From: Neolecta irregularis DAH-3 | Lineage: Eukaryota; Ascomycota; Neolectomycetes; Neolectales; Neolectaceae | Assembly (NCBI GenBank): GCA_001929475.1 | Contig: LXFE01000601.1 | Location: 1 to 13,616, forward strand | Direction: 5' to 3' | DNA: 13,616 nt | Shown: in pieces, positions 1-8,365 of the stretch | How the letters are laid out: each line of letters begins with the position of its first letter | Position numbering within the stretch: the first letter of the stretch is position 1 | Program-made: the position numbers and the translations under genes | Notes under the pieces: model-generated | What the model was told of the DNA's origin: nothing | Database searches by the model: none | Seen by the model: only the letters and a program-made list of their open reading frames with translations

Positions 1-69
1 TAATCCTGGATTAGTATTTGCAATATCGACGCCAACACCTCCGCAGACAGGGGGTTCACTAACCACCAT
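1..69 (-). CDS. possible partial coding segment at left edge, unknown product
   Basis: On the minus strand an ATG at 69-67 opens 23 codons that run off the left edge without a stop. The reading is rich in Val, Gly and Pro (it starts MVVSEPPVCGG). A TAA lies in frame two codons before the ATG. It could be the N-terminus of another minus-strand gene, or a last exon of the HAM1-like gene. The second option would need an intron of about 230 nt, unlike every other intron here. I recognise no family, and the segment is too short to be sure it is coding. Confidence 0.2.
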   Translation of the reverse strand, partial: MVVSEPPVCGGVGVDIANTNPGL

Positions 70-301
70 TCCTTATAGGAATATTATACACACCTCAAGT
101 ATTCCATCTAGATTCCCTTATTATGGTGATTAAAGGGTCGAGGATAAAAGACACGGAGGAATGGTGACAGTGCGAAAACAACGATGATATATAATAGTTC
201 TGACTAAATTTGTACTCTTCATTCTCAACAAGCGCAGAATTCAAGAACCAGATAAAACCAAACAATGACAACAATACATAACAATGATACAAAGATAATG
301 A

Positions 302-2684
302 TCATACCTTAATGTCAAACACTTCGCTTCTCCACTCCTTCCCTTCCTTTGCACGGTCTTCTGCCTCGCGAATAAGACTATAAACGTCACCAGCAGGACC
401 ATGAATCCCAGCAAGTATATCTTCACCGGTTCCAATAACATAGGACTGGCGTTTTGCGGCTTTCCTGCCTTTGCTGAATACAGCTCGAAGCCAAGCTTCT
501 GGGCTTGCCTGACCATTGTTTGCGACAGATGCAACCCTGACACGTTCAAAAAATTCGTAAGCTTTGGTATCAAAACGCTCAAAAGTCTGTCGAAGGTAGT
601 TCTGGAGTGACTGAGCAATTGATCGTTTGATGAAGGGTCGAAGGAAAGGCTCGAGAAATGTCGCAAGGAAACTGTGTGAAGCTCCGCGAATTGCATATTT
701 AAACTTGTGGACTTTCACGGTAACAGAGTGAACATGAAAGTAAGCGCTCTCCCCGCCATCATCGGCATTGTGCTCCAAGATGATTTCGACATCGCATCCT
801 TGGCCATCCATCTAACGTAAACAAAGTTGCCCTACCTGGAAACATACAAAGACATCAGCAAAGCCCTTATCCTCAAAGCGAAGAAGTCCAGTTTTCTTAT
901 TCGCGTAGAAGGAAACGTCCTTAATATATGCGGAAAGACCTTCAACACGAACAGTGGTGATGTTCTTGTATTCACTAGTAAAGCTATAAGCATTTACGAA
1001 GTCTACCGCGTTGTAAGAATCGATATGAATACGATAGGGTAGGAAGCTATCGGATTCGAATACAAGGTTCTCCAGAACAAGATCAATATTGCGATCCTGA
1101 TATTCAATACGAGGAATTGGAATATACTAGGAGTATGAGCTGTGCCCAGAAAATAAGGAGCCACCTTTATCAAAGAAATCATTTTTGGCATAACCACGTC
1201 GAAAAGATCAACCAAGACTTGTCTTTTGATAGCTCCTTTCTCATTGACTATGTCATTGGTGACTTTCCGACTCAAATACTTTGTTCTATTCATAGTCTTA
1301 TCATTGCGGAAGGCATCAACGAGGTCGCTCACTTCATCCATGAGATTTTCCATATCTTTCTTGTATTTTTCATTGTCGAACAGTAAGTCTTGTCCGCGTT
1401 GGTAGAGCTCATGGGCTTGCGCATCTGCTTCATCAGAGGTGACGAAACCGCTTTCTGATGCCATTCTGAGAAAATAGTCATAGATCTTAAAATCAGTCGA
1501 GATAAAAATGAAATGGATACGTCGGAGAAAAATTGCTTCAACTTTCGATCGTTTCGGACATGGGTGATAACTCGATTCAAGACGACCTGGATGCCACCAA
1601 GGTCATTTCCACCAGCAAAGCTCAGTATAAGAGCTTTGGCATTAGCCAAGGCGAGATCAAAATGATCGTTGGTTTCAACTTGCTCGATGCCTTCTTTCGC
1701 CCCTTCGGCGGCAGCTATGGTACGATCAACATATTTTTGGCCGAGTGCAAGAATGAATTCGACGGCATCTGAGAAATCAGCGTTTTGCTGAATATCTGAT
1801 ATCATTTTCTTCATTCGGTTAATGATATTGTCTTGGCGTTGCTTGGGAAATTTGGCTTTCAGATATTCCAATACGTCATTTTTGCTCTAGCAGTTTAGCT
1901 ACCACAGAACCGTCAAGTGCATACTCGTTTGGCTTTGCCTTTTGGCTCTTTGAATAGTCGAGTCTTATCAACGAGATCCTTTCCAGAAGGGACCTCAAAC
2001 TCTTTGGCTTCGTCCCCGGGTTTGGCGGGCTTCTCGATCTTCTCCAATTCCTCATTAGATGCACGGTCACGACCAGCCGCCTCTTCCGCATTCTCTGCAA
2101 CAAATCCAGCAGCATCCGCAAACATATCTCTAATGACTTACGTGAGTTTATTGCTGGTGCACTATACATACGAATGGTAGAATCACTGAGCAACTTTCGG
2201 AACTCCGGATTCGAGCAGAGCAGACCTGACAGATTCTGGAGTTGGTAATAGGCTAGTTTCAATGCTTTGAACAACTCGCTGACATACCTGCGCTGTGCTC
2301 TTTCTGCCCAAATTTGCCCTTGATACTAGACTTCAGATGGACATTTTCAATGTCAAGTTCAGCATTTCTAGCGTGGAAGATCATCTCTTGGAATTTGTCG
2401 TCCCCGTTCTTTTCGGCGAATAAGGCTTGGAGACTTTCCAACCACGCACGGAAATCACGAATAAAAGCTCGACCATCTGAAGAGAGCCGCCTGTTGCGAA
2501 CATCAAGGATACCAGTATGAAAAATATACTCGATATGAGCTATTATCTGGTCTGTGTTGGGCATTAGCCCACATGAAAGAGCCCTAAACTCTTCATATGA
2601 CTTGAGTTTAAGACGAATGGATGCATCTTTAGCATCGCGGTCTGGAGAATGTTTAGAAATAAGTGGTCGAGTATCAGTTGACAT
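302..2684 (-). CDS. HAM1-like fungal protein (DUF5923 N-terminal and HAM1 C-terminal type)
   Basis: Seven exons: 2684-2288, 2252-2168, 2129-1925, 1886-1521, 1485-1165, 1126-848 and 811-302, giving about 720 residues. The introns are 35, 38, 38, 35, 38 and 36 nt, and each joins segments that match the fungal HAM1-like family as I remember it. The N-terminal part has SYEEFRALSCGLMPNTDQ and then FRKLLSDSTI. The middle has IPIPRIEYQD. The last exon carries the conserved region ending in EWRSEVFDIKV before TGA. The family is often annotated as BPI/LBP-like, with a predicted lipid-binding fold. The name comes from a hyphal anastomosis protein, and the molecular role is poorly known. No signal peptide or membrane segment is evident. 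The start is the first ATG of the conserved N-terminus. The second intron is ambiguous: the donor may be at 2167 (acceptor at 2130) or at 2171 (acceptor at 2128). I prefer 2167 because it keeps the R-x-D-M-F-A-D wording. It lies downstream of HSP60 on the same strand. Confidence 0.85.
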
Positions 2685-3011
2685 TAGGGATAACAGGAAT
2701 CGAAATGTGCGGAAGCAGCAATCTATAGTCTTTTGGTGATGTCATCAGAGGAGCAACATGCGGGAAGGAAGCGCCACCACGTCAGACCAACATCATAGTG
2801 TTGCAGCTAACCTCCAAACCGAGAAATATCGCTAGGCGATGCGTAAATGTGATTTAGTATCTGTACATAACAAGGACAGAAAGATGGACATAGGAGAAGA
2901 GAGGGGAGAGCATAGACATACGCGGCCGCTGCTGCAACTCGCTATTTACCCAAACATTAAGACCATAGAAAATTGAATGTGCGAAAGAGAGGGAGTCTAT
3001 ATAGGAATCGT
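2685..3011. other. intergenic: HSP60 3' region and HAM1-like promoter
   Basis: This 327-base gap separates two tandem minus-strand genes. Its right part must hold the HSP60 3' UTR, which has AT-rich stretches including a TATATA at about 2997-3002 that could be a polyadenylation efficiency element. Its left part must hold the HAM1-like promoter. I see no convincing TATA box, RNA gene or repeat in it. An open minus-strand reading here simply continues from unspliced HSP60 sequence and looks non-coding. Confidence 0.6.
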
Positions 3012-4840
3012 CTAGAACCCACCCATACCGCCTATTGAAGATTAGACAAACTATCTGCGTGGAGAGCAATACCCATTCCTGACATTCCACCCATACTACC
3101 TCCATGCACGGGTTTGTCATCTTCGGCTTCAACAATCATGCATTCGCTCGTAGCCATCAAGCTAGCAACACCGCTTGCGTCTACCAGAGCTGTACGGACC
3201 ACTTTTAGCGGATCAAGAATACCAGCGGCAATCATATCGGTATATTCGCATTTAGCAGAGTCGAAACCTTTGTTGAAGTCATGACCGAATTCATCCATGA
3301 GTTTCCCAACGATAACACTAGCTTCACACCCAGCGTTCTCGATAATCATGCGAGCTGGCTTAGAGATGGCGGACTTGATAATGTTGAGACCAAGTTGCTG
3401 GTCAAAGTTAGCAGTTTTGATGTCTGTAAGAGCATTTTGGGCCTTGAGGAGAGCCGTGCCACCGCCAGGAACGATTCCCTCTTCGACAGCTGCTCTGGTT
3501 GCGTTTAGAGCATCGATGAATCGATCCTTCTTCTCACCGACCTCAACTTCGCTAGAACCTCCGACCTTGACCACGGCAACTCCTCCGGAAAGCTTTGCTA
3601 AACGTTCTTGGAGCTTCTCCTTCTCGTATTCGGAAGTATTTGAATCGTTGATTGCAGCTCGAATCTGCTCGCATCGTTGAGCAATGAAATCTTTTTCCCC
3701 TTCGCCATTCAACAGAATTGTATCTTCTTTTGTGATGGTAATTGATCCAGCAGCTCCAAACTGATCAATGGTGGCCTTTTCCAGCTTGATGTCGAGTTCG
3801 TCGCTAAAGACCTGGCCACCACTAAGAATAGCAAGATCCCCAAGGATATTTTTCCGATTATCACCAAATCCAGGAGCTTTGACAGTACAGACTTGTATTT
3901 GACCACGGAGTTTGTTGAGTATACAGGCAGCAAGAGCTTCGCCGTCAATGTCTTCGGCAATTATCACGAGAGGTCTTCGGGTTTGGGCCGAGATCTCGAG
4001 AGCAGGGAGAATATCTTGCAAAGCAGATATTTTGCGCTCAGAAAGAATAAGAAGGGGTTTTTCGAATTCAACTTTCTGCGTCTTGACATCGGTGATAAAG
4101 TAGGACGAGGAGTAGCCTCGGTCAAACCGCATCCCTTCCGTGATTTCGAGCTCATCTAGCATAGTTTTTCCTTCCTTAATAGTTATGACGCCTTCTTTTC
4201 CAACCTATGATTAGCTTTTACTATGACAGAGAGCCGACCTTCTCCATGGCGTTTGCAATTAGTCTGCCAATGTGAGTATCACCATTCGCAGAGATTGTAG
4301 CAACTTGAGCGATTTCCTCAGATGTGGTGATTTCACGCTTGTGTTTTTGGAGGTATTGAACTACAGCCTCAACAGCCGCCTGGGCCCCACGTCTGAGATC
4401 CATTGGGTTACAGCCGGCAGCAACATGTTTGACACTTTCGGCAAAGATTGCACGGGCGAGAACGGTAGCAGTGGTAGTACCGTCACCAGCAACTTCGTTG
4501 GTCTTATTTGCTACGTCTTGGATGAGTCTTGCATGTTAGAAGGAAGATGAGGCAAAATTTACCTCGCTCCAAGATTTTCAAACTTGTCCTTCAGAACGAT
4601 GCTTTTTGCGACAGTCACACCGTCCTTTGTGATCTTAGGAGATCCAAACGATTGTTCGATTAAGACATTTCGTCCCTTAGGCCCGAGAGTAGCCGAAACT
4701 GCTTTTGCCAGAAGATCGACACCTTTGAGCAAAGAGGCTCTGCCCTCAACCGAGAACTTGAGCTCCTTATGGGAGAGATTGCGAACATGGCGTGCAAGGG
4801 CCGATAGTTGAGCAGGGGGACGAACAAAGAGACGGTTCAT
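3012..4840 (-). CDS. HSP60: mitochondrial chaperonin HSP60 (GroEL-type)
   Basis: Four exons: 4840-4563, 4527-4239, 4204-3073 and 3031-3012. They give 572 residues, the usual length for fungal Hsp60. The protein folds imported proteins in the mitochondrial matrix as an ATP-driven double ring with Hsp10. Residues 1 to about 20 ([20 protein letters not shown]) are Arg-rich without acids, a good mitochondrial presequence. The mature part starts near [11 protein letters not shown]. The ATP-site motif GDGTTT is at about 107-112. The chaperonin signature [12 protein letters not shown] is at about 427-438. The C-terminus is a Gly-Met tail ending in GGMGGF. Introns are 35, 34 and 41 nt. The second has an unusual GTCGGC donor. 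The third leaves a last coding exon of only 20 nt; if it is retained the protein ends in a different tail at a TAG formed by the intron's own last bases. I chose ATG 4840 because the upstream in-frame ATGs (4957, 4933) add residues unlike a presequence. It is transcribed divergently from UFD1. Confidence 0.95.
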
Positions 4841-4935
4841 AGGAATGGTGAGATGGTTTGAAAGCGGGCGAGACCAATTTTTATGGGCGACGCAGAGAAA
4901 GTCGCAGATTTCTTTGGTGTTCAAACTCCGCATTT

Positions 4936-4943
4936 TCACGTGA
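4936..4943. promoter_or_regulatory. E-box palindrome TCACGTGA
   Basis: An 8-bp perfect palindrome with a CACGTG core lies about 95 bases upstream of the HSP60 ATG and about 210 bases upstream of UFD1. CACGTG is the binding site of fungal bHLH factors of the Cbf1/Pho4 type. A role here is inferred from position only. I found no clear heat-shock element (alternating GAA/TTC at 5-bp steps) in the same gap. Confidence 0.4.
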
Positions 4944-4974
4944 TGCGCGATATCCAACCTTCATGTATTAATTC

Positions 4975-5106
4975 CAGTACAAAATAGTACGCTACAGTAC
5001 AGCACTTGTTTACGGTAACTGTAGCACTACAACAGAGTACCAACACAGTACCACACAGTATTACTATATTACAATACGGCACAGTACCGCTTAGTACCAC
5101 ACAGTA
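4975..5106. repeat. degenerate, helically phased AGTAC repeat array in divergent promoter
   Basis: About nine copies of AGTA(C), often within a longer ACAGTACCAC-like unit, start near 4976, 4986, 4996, 5036, 5047, 5057, 5083, 5093 and 5103. Within each group the step is 10 or 11 bases, close to one helical turn. The groups are separated by gaps of 40 and 26 bases. The array lies in the shared HSP60/UFD1 upstream region, just before the UFD1 ATG. It could be a decayed minisatellite or a set of factor-binding sites on one face of the DNA. I recognise no known motif name for it. Confidence 0.6.
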
Positions 5107-5151
5107 TCACCACAACAAAACACCGCTTCACGGCTTAACTGCTTCTCGGAT

Positions 5152-6190
5152 ATGGCAGCGGTCCATTCCGGCCTCGCAAGCATCCACCGGCGCTTTGAAG
5201 CGCAGTATCGCTGCTACAGCGTTGCAATGCTACCTGGAGCAGCGCGAGAGAATGTCGACTATGGCGGTAAAGTTATTCTGCCACCATCTGCCCTGGATCG
5301 GTTGAGTATATGTCTCGTTTTACTGGTTCTAAGCCACCAGCGCGACTCAGCGTGTCCTATCCAATGCTCTTTGAGTTGACAAATGATTTGCACGACCCGC
5401 CACGCGTCTCCCATGCTGGTGTACTTGAGTTCATCGCCGAAGAAGGTCGGGTCTACCTACCTCTCTGGGTATTTGCCTGCCTATTGAATTTTCTTTTTTT
5501 CTGATGACTGCCCAGATGATGAACACCCTTTTGCTCGAACAGGGAGATCTGTTGACTGTGAAGTCCACCGACCTTCCTCGCGCTTCGTATGTCAAAATCC
5601 AGCCCCAGAGTACCGACTTTCTCGAAATCTCCGATCCCAAGGCCGTGCTTGAGTTTGCCCTCAGAAACTTTTCTACCCTTACGACACAAGACATCTTCCA
5701 AATTTACTACAATGAACATCTCTATGAGATCGCGGTTCTTGAGGTAAAGCCGCAAAATGCCGCAAATGCCGTTAGTGTCGTCGAAACTGATGTGTCTGTC
5801 GATTTCGCACCGCCTCTTGGCTACACAGAACCAAAGCCACACACACAAAAAACTGCGGAAACCATTCATGGGCCAGGCGCGATGGCCGCAATAATAAACT
5901 TTCCAGAGCTTGAATCATTATCCTCGAATGACGGCTCGTTTCTCGGACAAGGCCAAAAGCTGAATGGAAAGCCCGCTCTTATCCCTCCCAGTCGAAAACG
6001 GGGAGTCGATAAACCCCCCACACCTCTTAGACTTCCTACCGGCATGTTATTCTTCGGTTTCCAAGTTGTTCCTGTTAAAATCGCAGGGTCTGATCCCGAA
6101 GAAGCAAGTCAGTTTGATGGAAAGGCAAATACCTTGAGAGCAGCAAAGCGAGCTAAAGGGGATGCTACTGATGTCATTGAAATAGATTAA
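5152..6190 (+). CDS. UFD1: ubiquitin fusion degradation protein 1 (Cdc48/p97 cofactor)
   Basis: Three exons: 5152-5305, 5341-5468 and 5516-6190, giving 318 residues. Ufd1 pairs with Npl4 and recruits Cdc48/p97 to ubiquitinated substrates in ER-associated and nuclear degradation. The N-domain is clear: [51 protein letters not shown] and [19 protein letters not shown], then VDFAPPLGY. Two Cdc48-binding SHP-like boxes follow: FLGQGQKL at about 236-243 and FDGKANTL at about 294-301. The end, VIEID, matches the yeast C-terminus. Introns are 35 and 47 nt; the first restores the LTRLSVSYP join and the second joins YLPLW to MMNTLL. ATG 5152 is the first in-frame ATG before the conserved region. A short upstream exon is possible because a CAG acceptor-like site lies at 5156-5158. 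It is divergent from HSP60. Confidence 0.93.
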
Positions 6191-6195
6191 CAGTA

Positions 6196-6390
6196 TCAAC
6201 TGGAGAAATGCAGGTTTCTTGCAGAGCCATAATTATAGAAATCAAGGAAATGAATTTTTTCAATATGAAGTTGATTTATCTCCAACTTGCTATTAAGCTT
6301 GTGAAGCGCAGGTTGCAATTTGGGGTAGGATTGTGAAGACTTGGACTTTTCTTCTCTCTTGGAGATTTGATTTATTTGAGGAGGATGCAT
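6196..6390 (-). CDS. possible small basic protein of 64 residues (unrecognised)
   Basis: This is an ATG-to-TGA reading on the minus strand. The ATG at 6390 sits in a good fungal start context (AAAACCATG) about 105 bases downstream of a strong TATA box, with a CT-rich leader between them. The product begins MHPPQINQISKREEKSKSS and is rich in Lys, Ser, Gln and Asn. It has no membrane segment and resembles no family I know. Its stop lies only five bases from the UFD1 stop, tail to tail. Given the tiny introns of this genome, the real product could be spliced differently, or the transcript could be non-coding. The case rests on promoter architecture more than on the protein. Confidence 0.28.
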   Translation of the reverse strand: MHPPQINQISKREEKSKSSQSYPKLQPALHKLNSKLEINQLHIEKIHFLDFYNYGSARNLHFSS

Positions 6391-6495
6391 GGTTTTGGTT
6401 TCCTGGAGGCTGGGATTGGGAGAGAGTTTGTAGAAATTATAGAGGTATTAACGAGGGTATATTGTGACTATCTGAAAAGACTGACTCCAGGCCCA

Positions 6496-6503
6496 TATTT
6501 ATA
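6496..6503 (-). promoter_or_regulatory. TATA box (TATAAATA) for a minus-strand transcript
   Basis: On the minus strand TATAAATA is flanked by a G-run on one side and GGGCC on the other, a classic isolated core TATA. A start of transcription about 30 bases downstream would fall near 6465 and leave a leader of roughly 75 bases before the ATG at 6390. No annotated-type gene explains this promoter, so it supports an extra transcript between UFD1 and the LicD-type gene. Confidence 0.5.
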
Positions 6504-6656
6504 GCCCCCCTGTTCTCCTATCCAGCAGAGGAGCGGGGAAAGTAGTCAAGGAAAGACAAAGAGAGAAGGAAAATATTAGTGCGGAAAAAGGAGAGAAAGA
6601 AACAGAACTGACCATTTGGTGTTTAGTGCTTATCATACTGCCAAAGAGACATAGGC

Positions 6657-6675
6657 CGGAGATTAAGTGACTCCG
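6657..6675. promoter_or_regulatory. CGGAG-N9-CTCCG inverted repeat, zinc-cluster-type site
   Basis: A perfect 5-bp inverted repeat, CGGAG and CTCCG, is separated by nine bases. Everted or inverted CGG triplets at fixed spacing are the usual targets of fungal Zn2Cys6 activators; here the triplets are 13 bases apart. It lies about 155 bases upstream of the minus-strand TATA box, a sensible place for an activator site. The factor is unknown. Confidence 0.35.
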
Positions 6676-7072
6676 TCCGTTTGCCAGTAGAAAGGAAAGG
6701 GTTTCCAAAGGATGGTTGTTGCAGGGAGGAGAAGGGGTGAGTATTGTAATTAATTGCGAGAAAGGTTCGAGAGCATGGCCTTAGGGAACAAAGGGGGACA
6801 GAGTGTTTATCTTCGAGGTCATGAGGGAGAGGGGAAAAAGGAGGCGAAATGCAAAGGTTTGAATTAGGCGACGGCATGCTGGGATAACTGAGGGTACGGG
6901 CAGGTCACGGAGAATGATGGCAGCGAGTGATTAATGGGGCGAGGTGGAGGAAGGTTTGGTTATGATTATATTGAGCGAAACATGTGTCTTGTACCACAAG
7001 TTGGAGACATGCCCTACACTAGCATAACGTTCTTGAACCACAAGCCTGCATCCTGGTCCCAACGAAATCTGA

Positions 7073-7908
7073 CTAGTAGTCAGCTAGCGCATGATGTCGA
7101 ATATACTGTTTGAAATTTGTTAGTTTCAGGGATTGAATTCCATACTCTTTTATCAAAATTCTTTCGTAATTGTAGGGTATCCATGCTTTCACACCTTCAT
7201 GAATAGTCCTCTTAAGAGGAAAACTTGATATCAATGAAACAATCAGCCGGCATACTTACATATCATCGAGAGAATAATGGTGGTTGTTCTTACAGCTGAC
7301 TATGTCTGGCTCAGTTTCTGGATTGATCTCCGCAACCCCAGTAATATCGATATACATCCCAGAGGCTTTATGTATCCATCTAGCATCAATCAAGTTGGCC
7401 CGGTCGTCTTTCCGCACAACATAGTTTGGATTGATATCGATGACGAATTCCACTGGCCCTGACTGGGATGGAGGCAGGTCGTTTGGCCCTTTGTACAAAG
7501 GAAGTGCAGACAAATCGATTGTCACGGTAGTCATGTTGTGTGTTGCCAGTGTGTCTAAAGTGGGTAATGTAACTTGAACATCCGCATCGTTATCCCTATT
7601 AGACAAGGTTATGAACTGAGTTATTTGGGTATCACGAACCAAGGCAAATTCTGACCCGCCCAGTACCATCCTATTAAACTACCATGGGCCAGCCAACTCT
7701 CGATTCCTTCACTTTCTGTCCAGACGAGCCATGCGCGTACAATATCTCTCAAGGTCTCTTGGCGTTCTGAGGGATAAAGGCAGTAATGGAAAAATCGATC
7801 GTCATAATGAATGAGTTCATAAATATTGCCGGCCTCGTAGAAATATTTGGCGCAAGAAACGTATGTTGACCAAAATAGTATAGAGAATATGGTGGAATAG
7901 ATAAACAT
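7073..7908 (-). CDS. LicD/fukutin-family protein, MNN4 type
   Basis: Three exons: 7908-7640, 7595-7260 and 7223-7073, giving 251 residues. The protein begins with a hydrophobic stretch (MFIYSTIFSILFWSTYVSCA), a signal peptide or signal anchor, so it should act in the secretory pathway. The family hallmarks follow in order: KYFYEAG, HYDDRFF, GIESWLAHGSLIGWYW (about 69-83), LPWDNDADVQV (about 88-98, with the acidic metal-binding residues), FVIDINPNY, ARWIHKASGMYIDITGV, NNHHYSLDDIFPL and EYGIQSL. Yeast Mnn4 is needed for mannosylphosphate addition to glycans, and bacterial LicD transfers phosphocholine. A phosphotransfer role on cell-wall or glycoprotein sugars is inferred; the substrate is unknown. 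Introns are 44 nt (donor GTTCGT) and 36 nt (GTAAGT). Without splicing the gene would look broken, but both junctions restore family wording exactly. It is shorter than many homologues because it is little more than the core domain. Confidence 0.85.
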
Positions 7909-8365
7909 GCCAATGAGAAGAGCCGATCCGTTCCAGTTTTAATCGGGGCTGCCAAGAATGACACACCCAGCCCGCGCATGTTTGCTCTCTGTAAGCATAA
8001 TACATCCGGAGACTAAATTTAAACTGGAATACTGCTTGCTTTAAGAATTTTAAGAGATAGAAACACTTTATTGAGACGAAGCACTAAATAGATTGGGTGC
8101 TATGCTCCACTATCCAGAGTGGACCAGTTACAAAGGAAACAAAGAAAATGGAAATGCAGCCCACATTTGGATAGGAAATGGCACAATAATGTGGGATTGT
8201 AAATATGAAATCGCGTAAGAGTAATGCCAAGTACGTATTATCCCTTCAATAGCCTTGGCGCGTCCATGAATTGAAGGGTCAAACAATAACACTATTGTAA
8301 AGAATGCAAGTTTTGATTAGGTGATTACATGAGTTACGCTCCCACCAGGACTCCAGCAAAAAAAG
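7909..8365. other. intergenic: EDE1 3' region and LicD-type gene promoter
   Basis: These 457 bases lie between two tandem minus-strand genes. The right part should be the EDE1 3' UTR and contains an AATAAA on the minus strand. The left part should be the promoter of the LicD-type gene. Small readings upstream of ATG 7908 are in other frames and match nothing. I see no RNA gene, repeat or mobile element. Confidence 0.6.
8067..8072 (-). terminator. candidate polyadenylation signal AATAAA for EDE1
   Basis: The minus strand reads AATAAA about 295 bases after the EDE1 stop codon, in an AT-rich setting. Fungal signals are loose, so the hexamer alone is only suggestive. Confidence 0.3.

Larger units (their letters stand above)
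6391..7072 (-). other. long convergent gap with pyrimidine-rich, promoter-like minus strand
   Basis: UFD1 and the LicD-type gene converge, yet 882 bases separate their stops, far more than 3' UTRs usually need here. From about 6520 to 6960 the minus strand is strongly CT-rich (the plus strand is GA-rich). It holds CCCCT stress-element-like words and a GCGGGG word on the plus strand (6533-6538) that fits the CreA/Mig consensus, and it leads into the TATA box at 6503-6496. Pyrimidine tracts upstream of a start are common in strong fungal promoters. The right end, about 6961-7072, is probably the 3' UTR of the LicD-type gene. No tRNA or other structured RNA was recognised. Confidence 0.45.

Noticed and set aside
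1-13. Inverted repeat TAATCC-T-GGATTA at the left edge
   Set aside because: A 6-bp dyad is expected by chance in 13 kb and no neighbouring promoter explains it.
301-304. A last intron of the HAM1-like gene starting at GTATGA (304)
   Set aside because: No acceptor in phase lies within the length range used elsewhere, and FDIKV followed by a stop is a plausible natural end.
1917-2180. Plus-strand 87-codon reading antisense to the HAM1-like gene
   Set aside because: It overlaps exons 2 and 3 of a well supported gene and shows no protein-family features.
3281-3680. Plus-strand open readings of 75-127 codons antisense to HSP60
   Set aside because: They are shadows of a conserved minus-strand gene and match no family.
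4841-5151. Heat-shock element for HSP60
   Set aside because: GAA and TTC words exist (for example at 4897-4899 and 4910-4912) but their spacing does not follow the 5-bp rule.
6980-7011. Imperfect hairpin (CTTGT-acc-ACAAG inside CATGTGTCT/AGACATG)
   Set aside because: The outer arms are mismatched and unequal. It may be a 3' UTR fold, but the support is too weak to list as a feature.
7086-7180. A further 40-nt intron (GTATGG to CAG) near the end of the LicD-type gene
   Set aside because: It would delete the EYGIQSL segment, which is conserved in the family, and shorten the tail without benefit.
7260-7640. In-frame stops in the LicD-type gene suggesting a pseudogene
   Set aside because: Two GT-AG introns of 44 and 36 nt remove the stops and restore family motifs exactly at both junctions.
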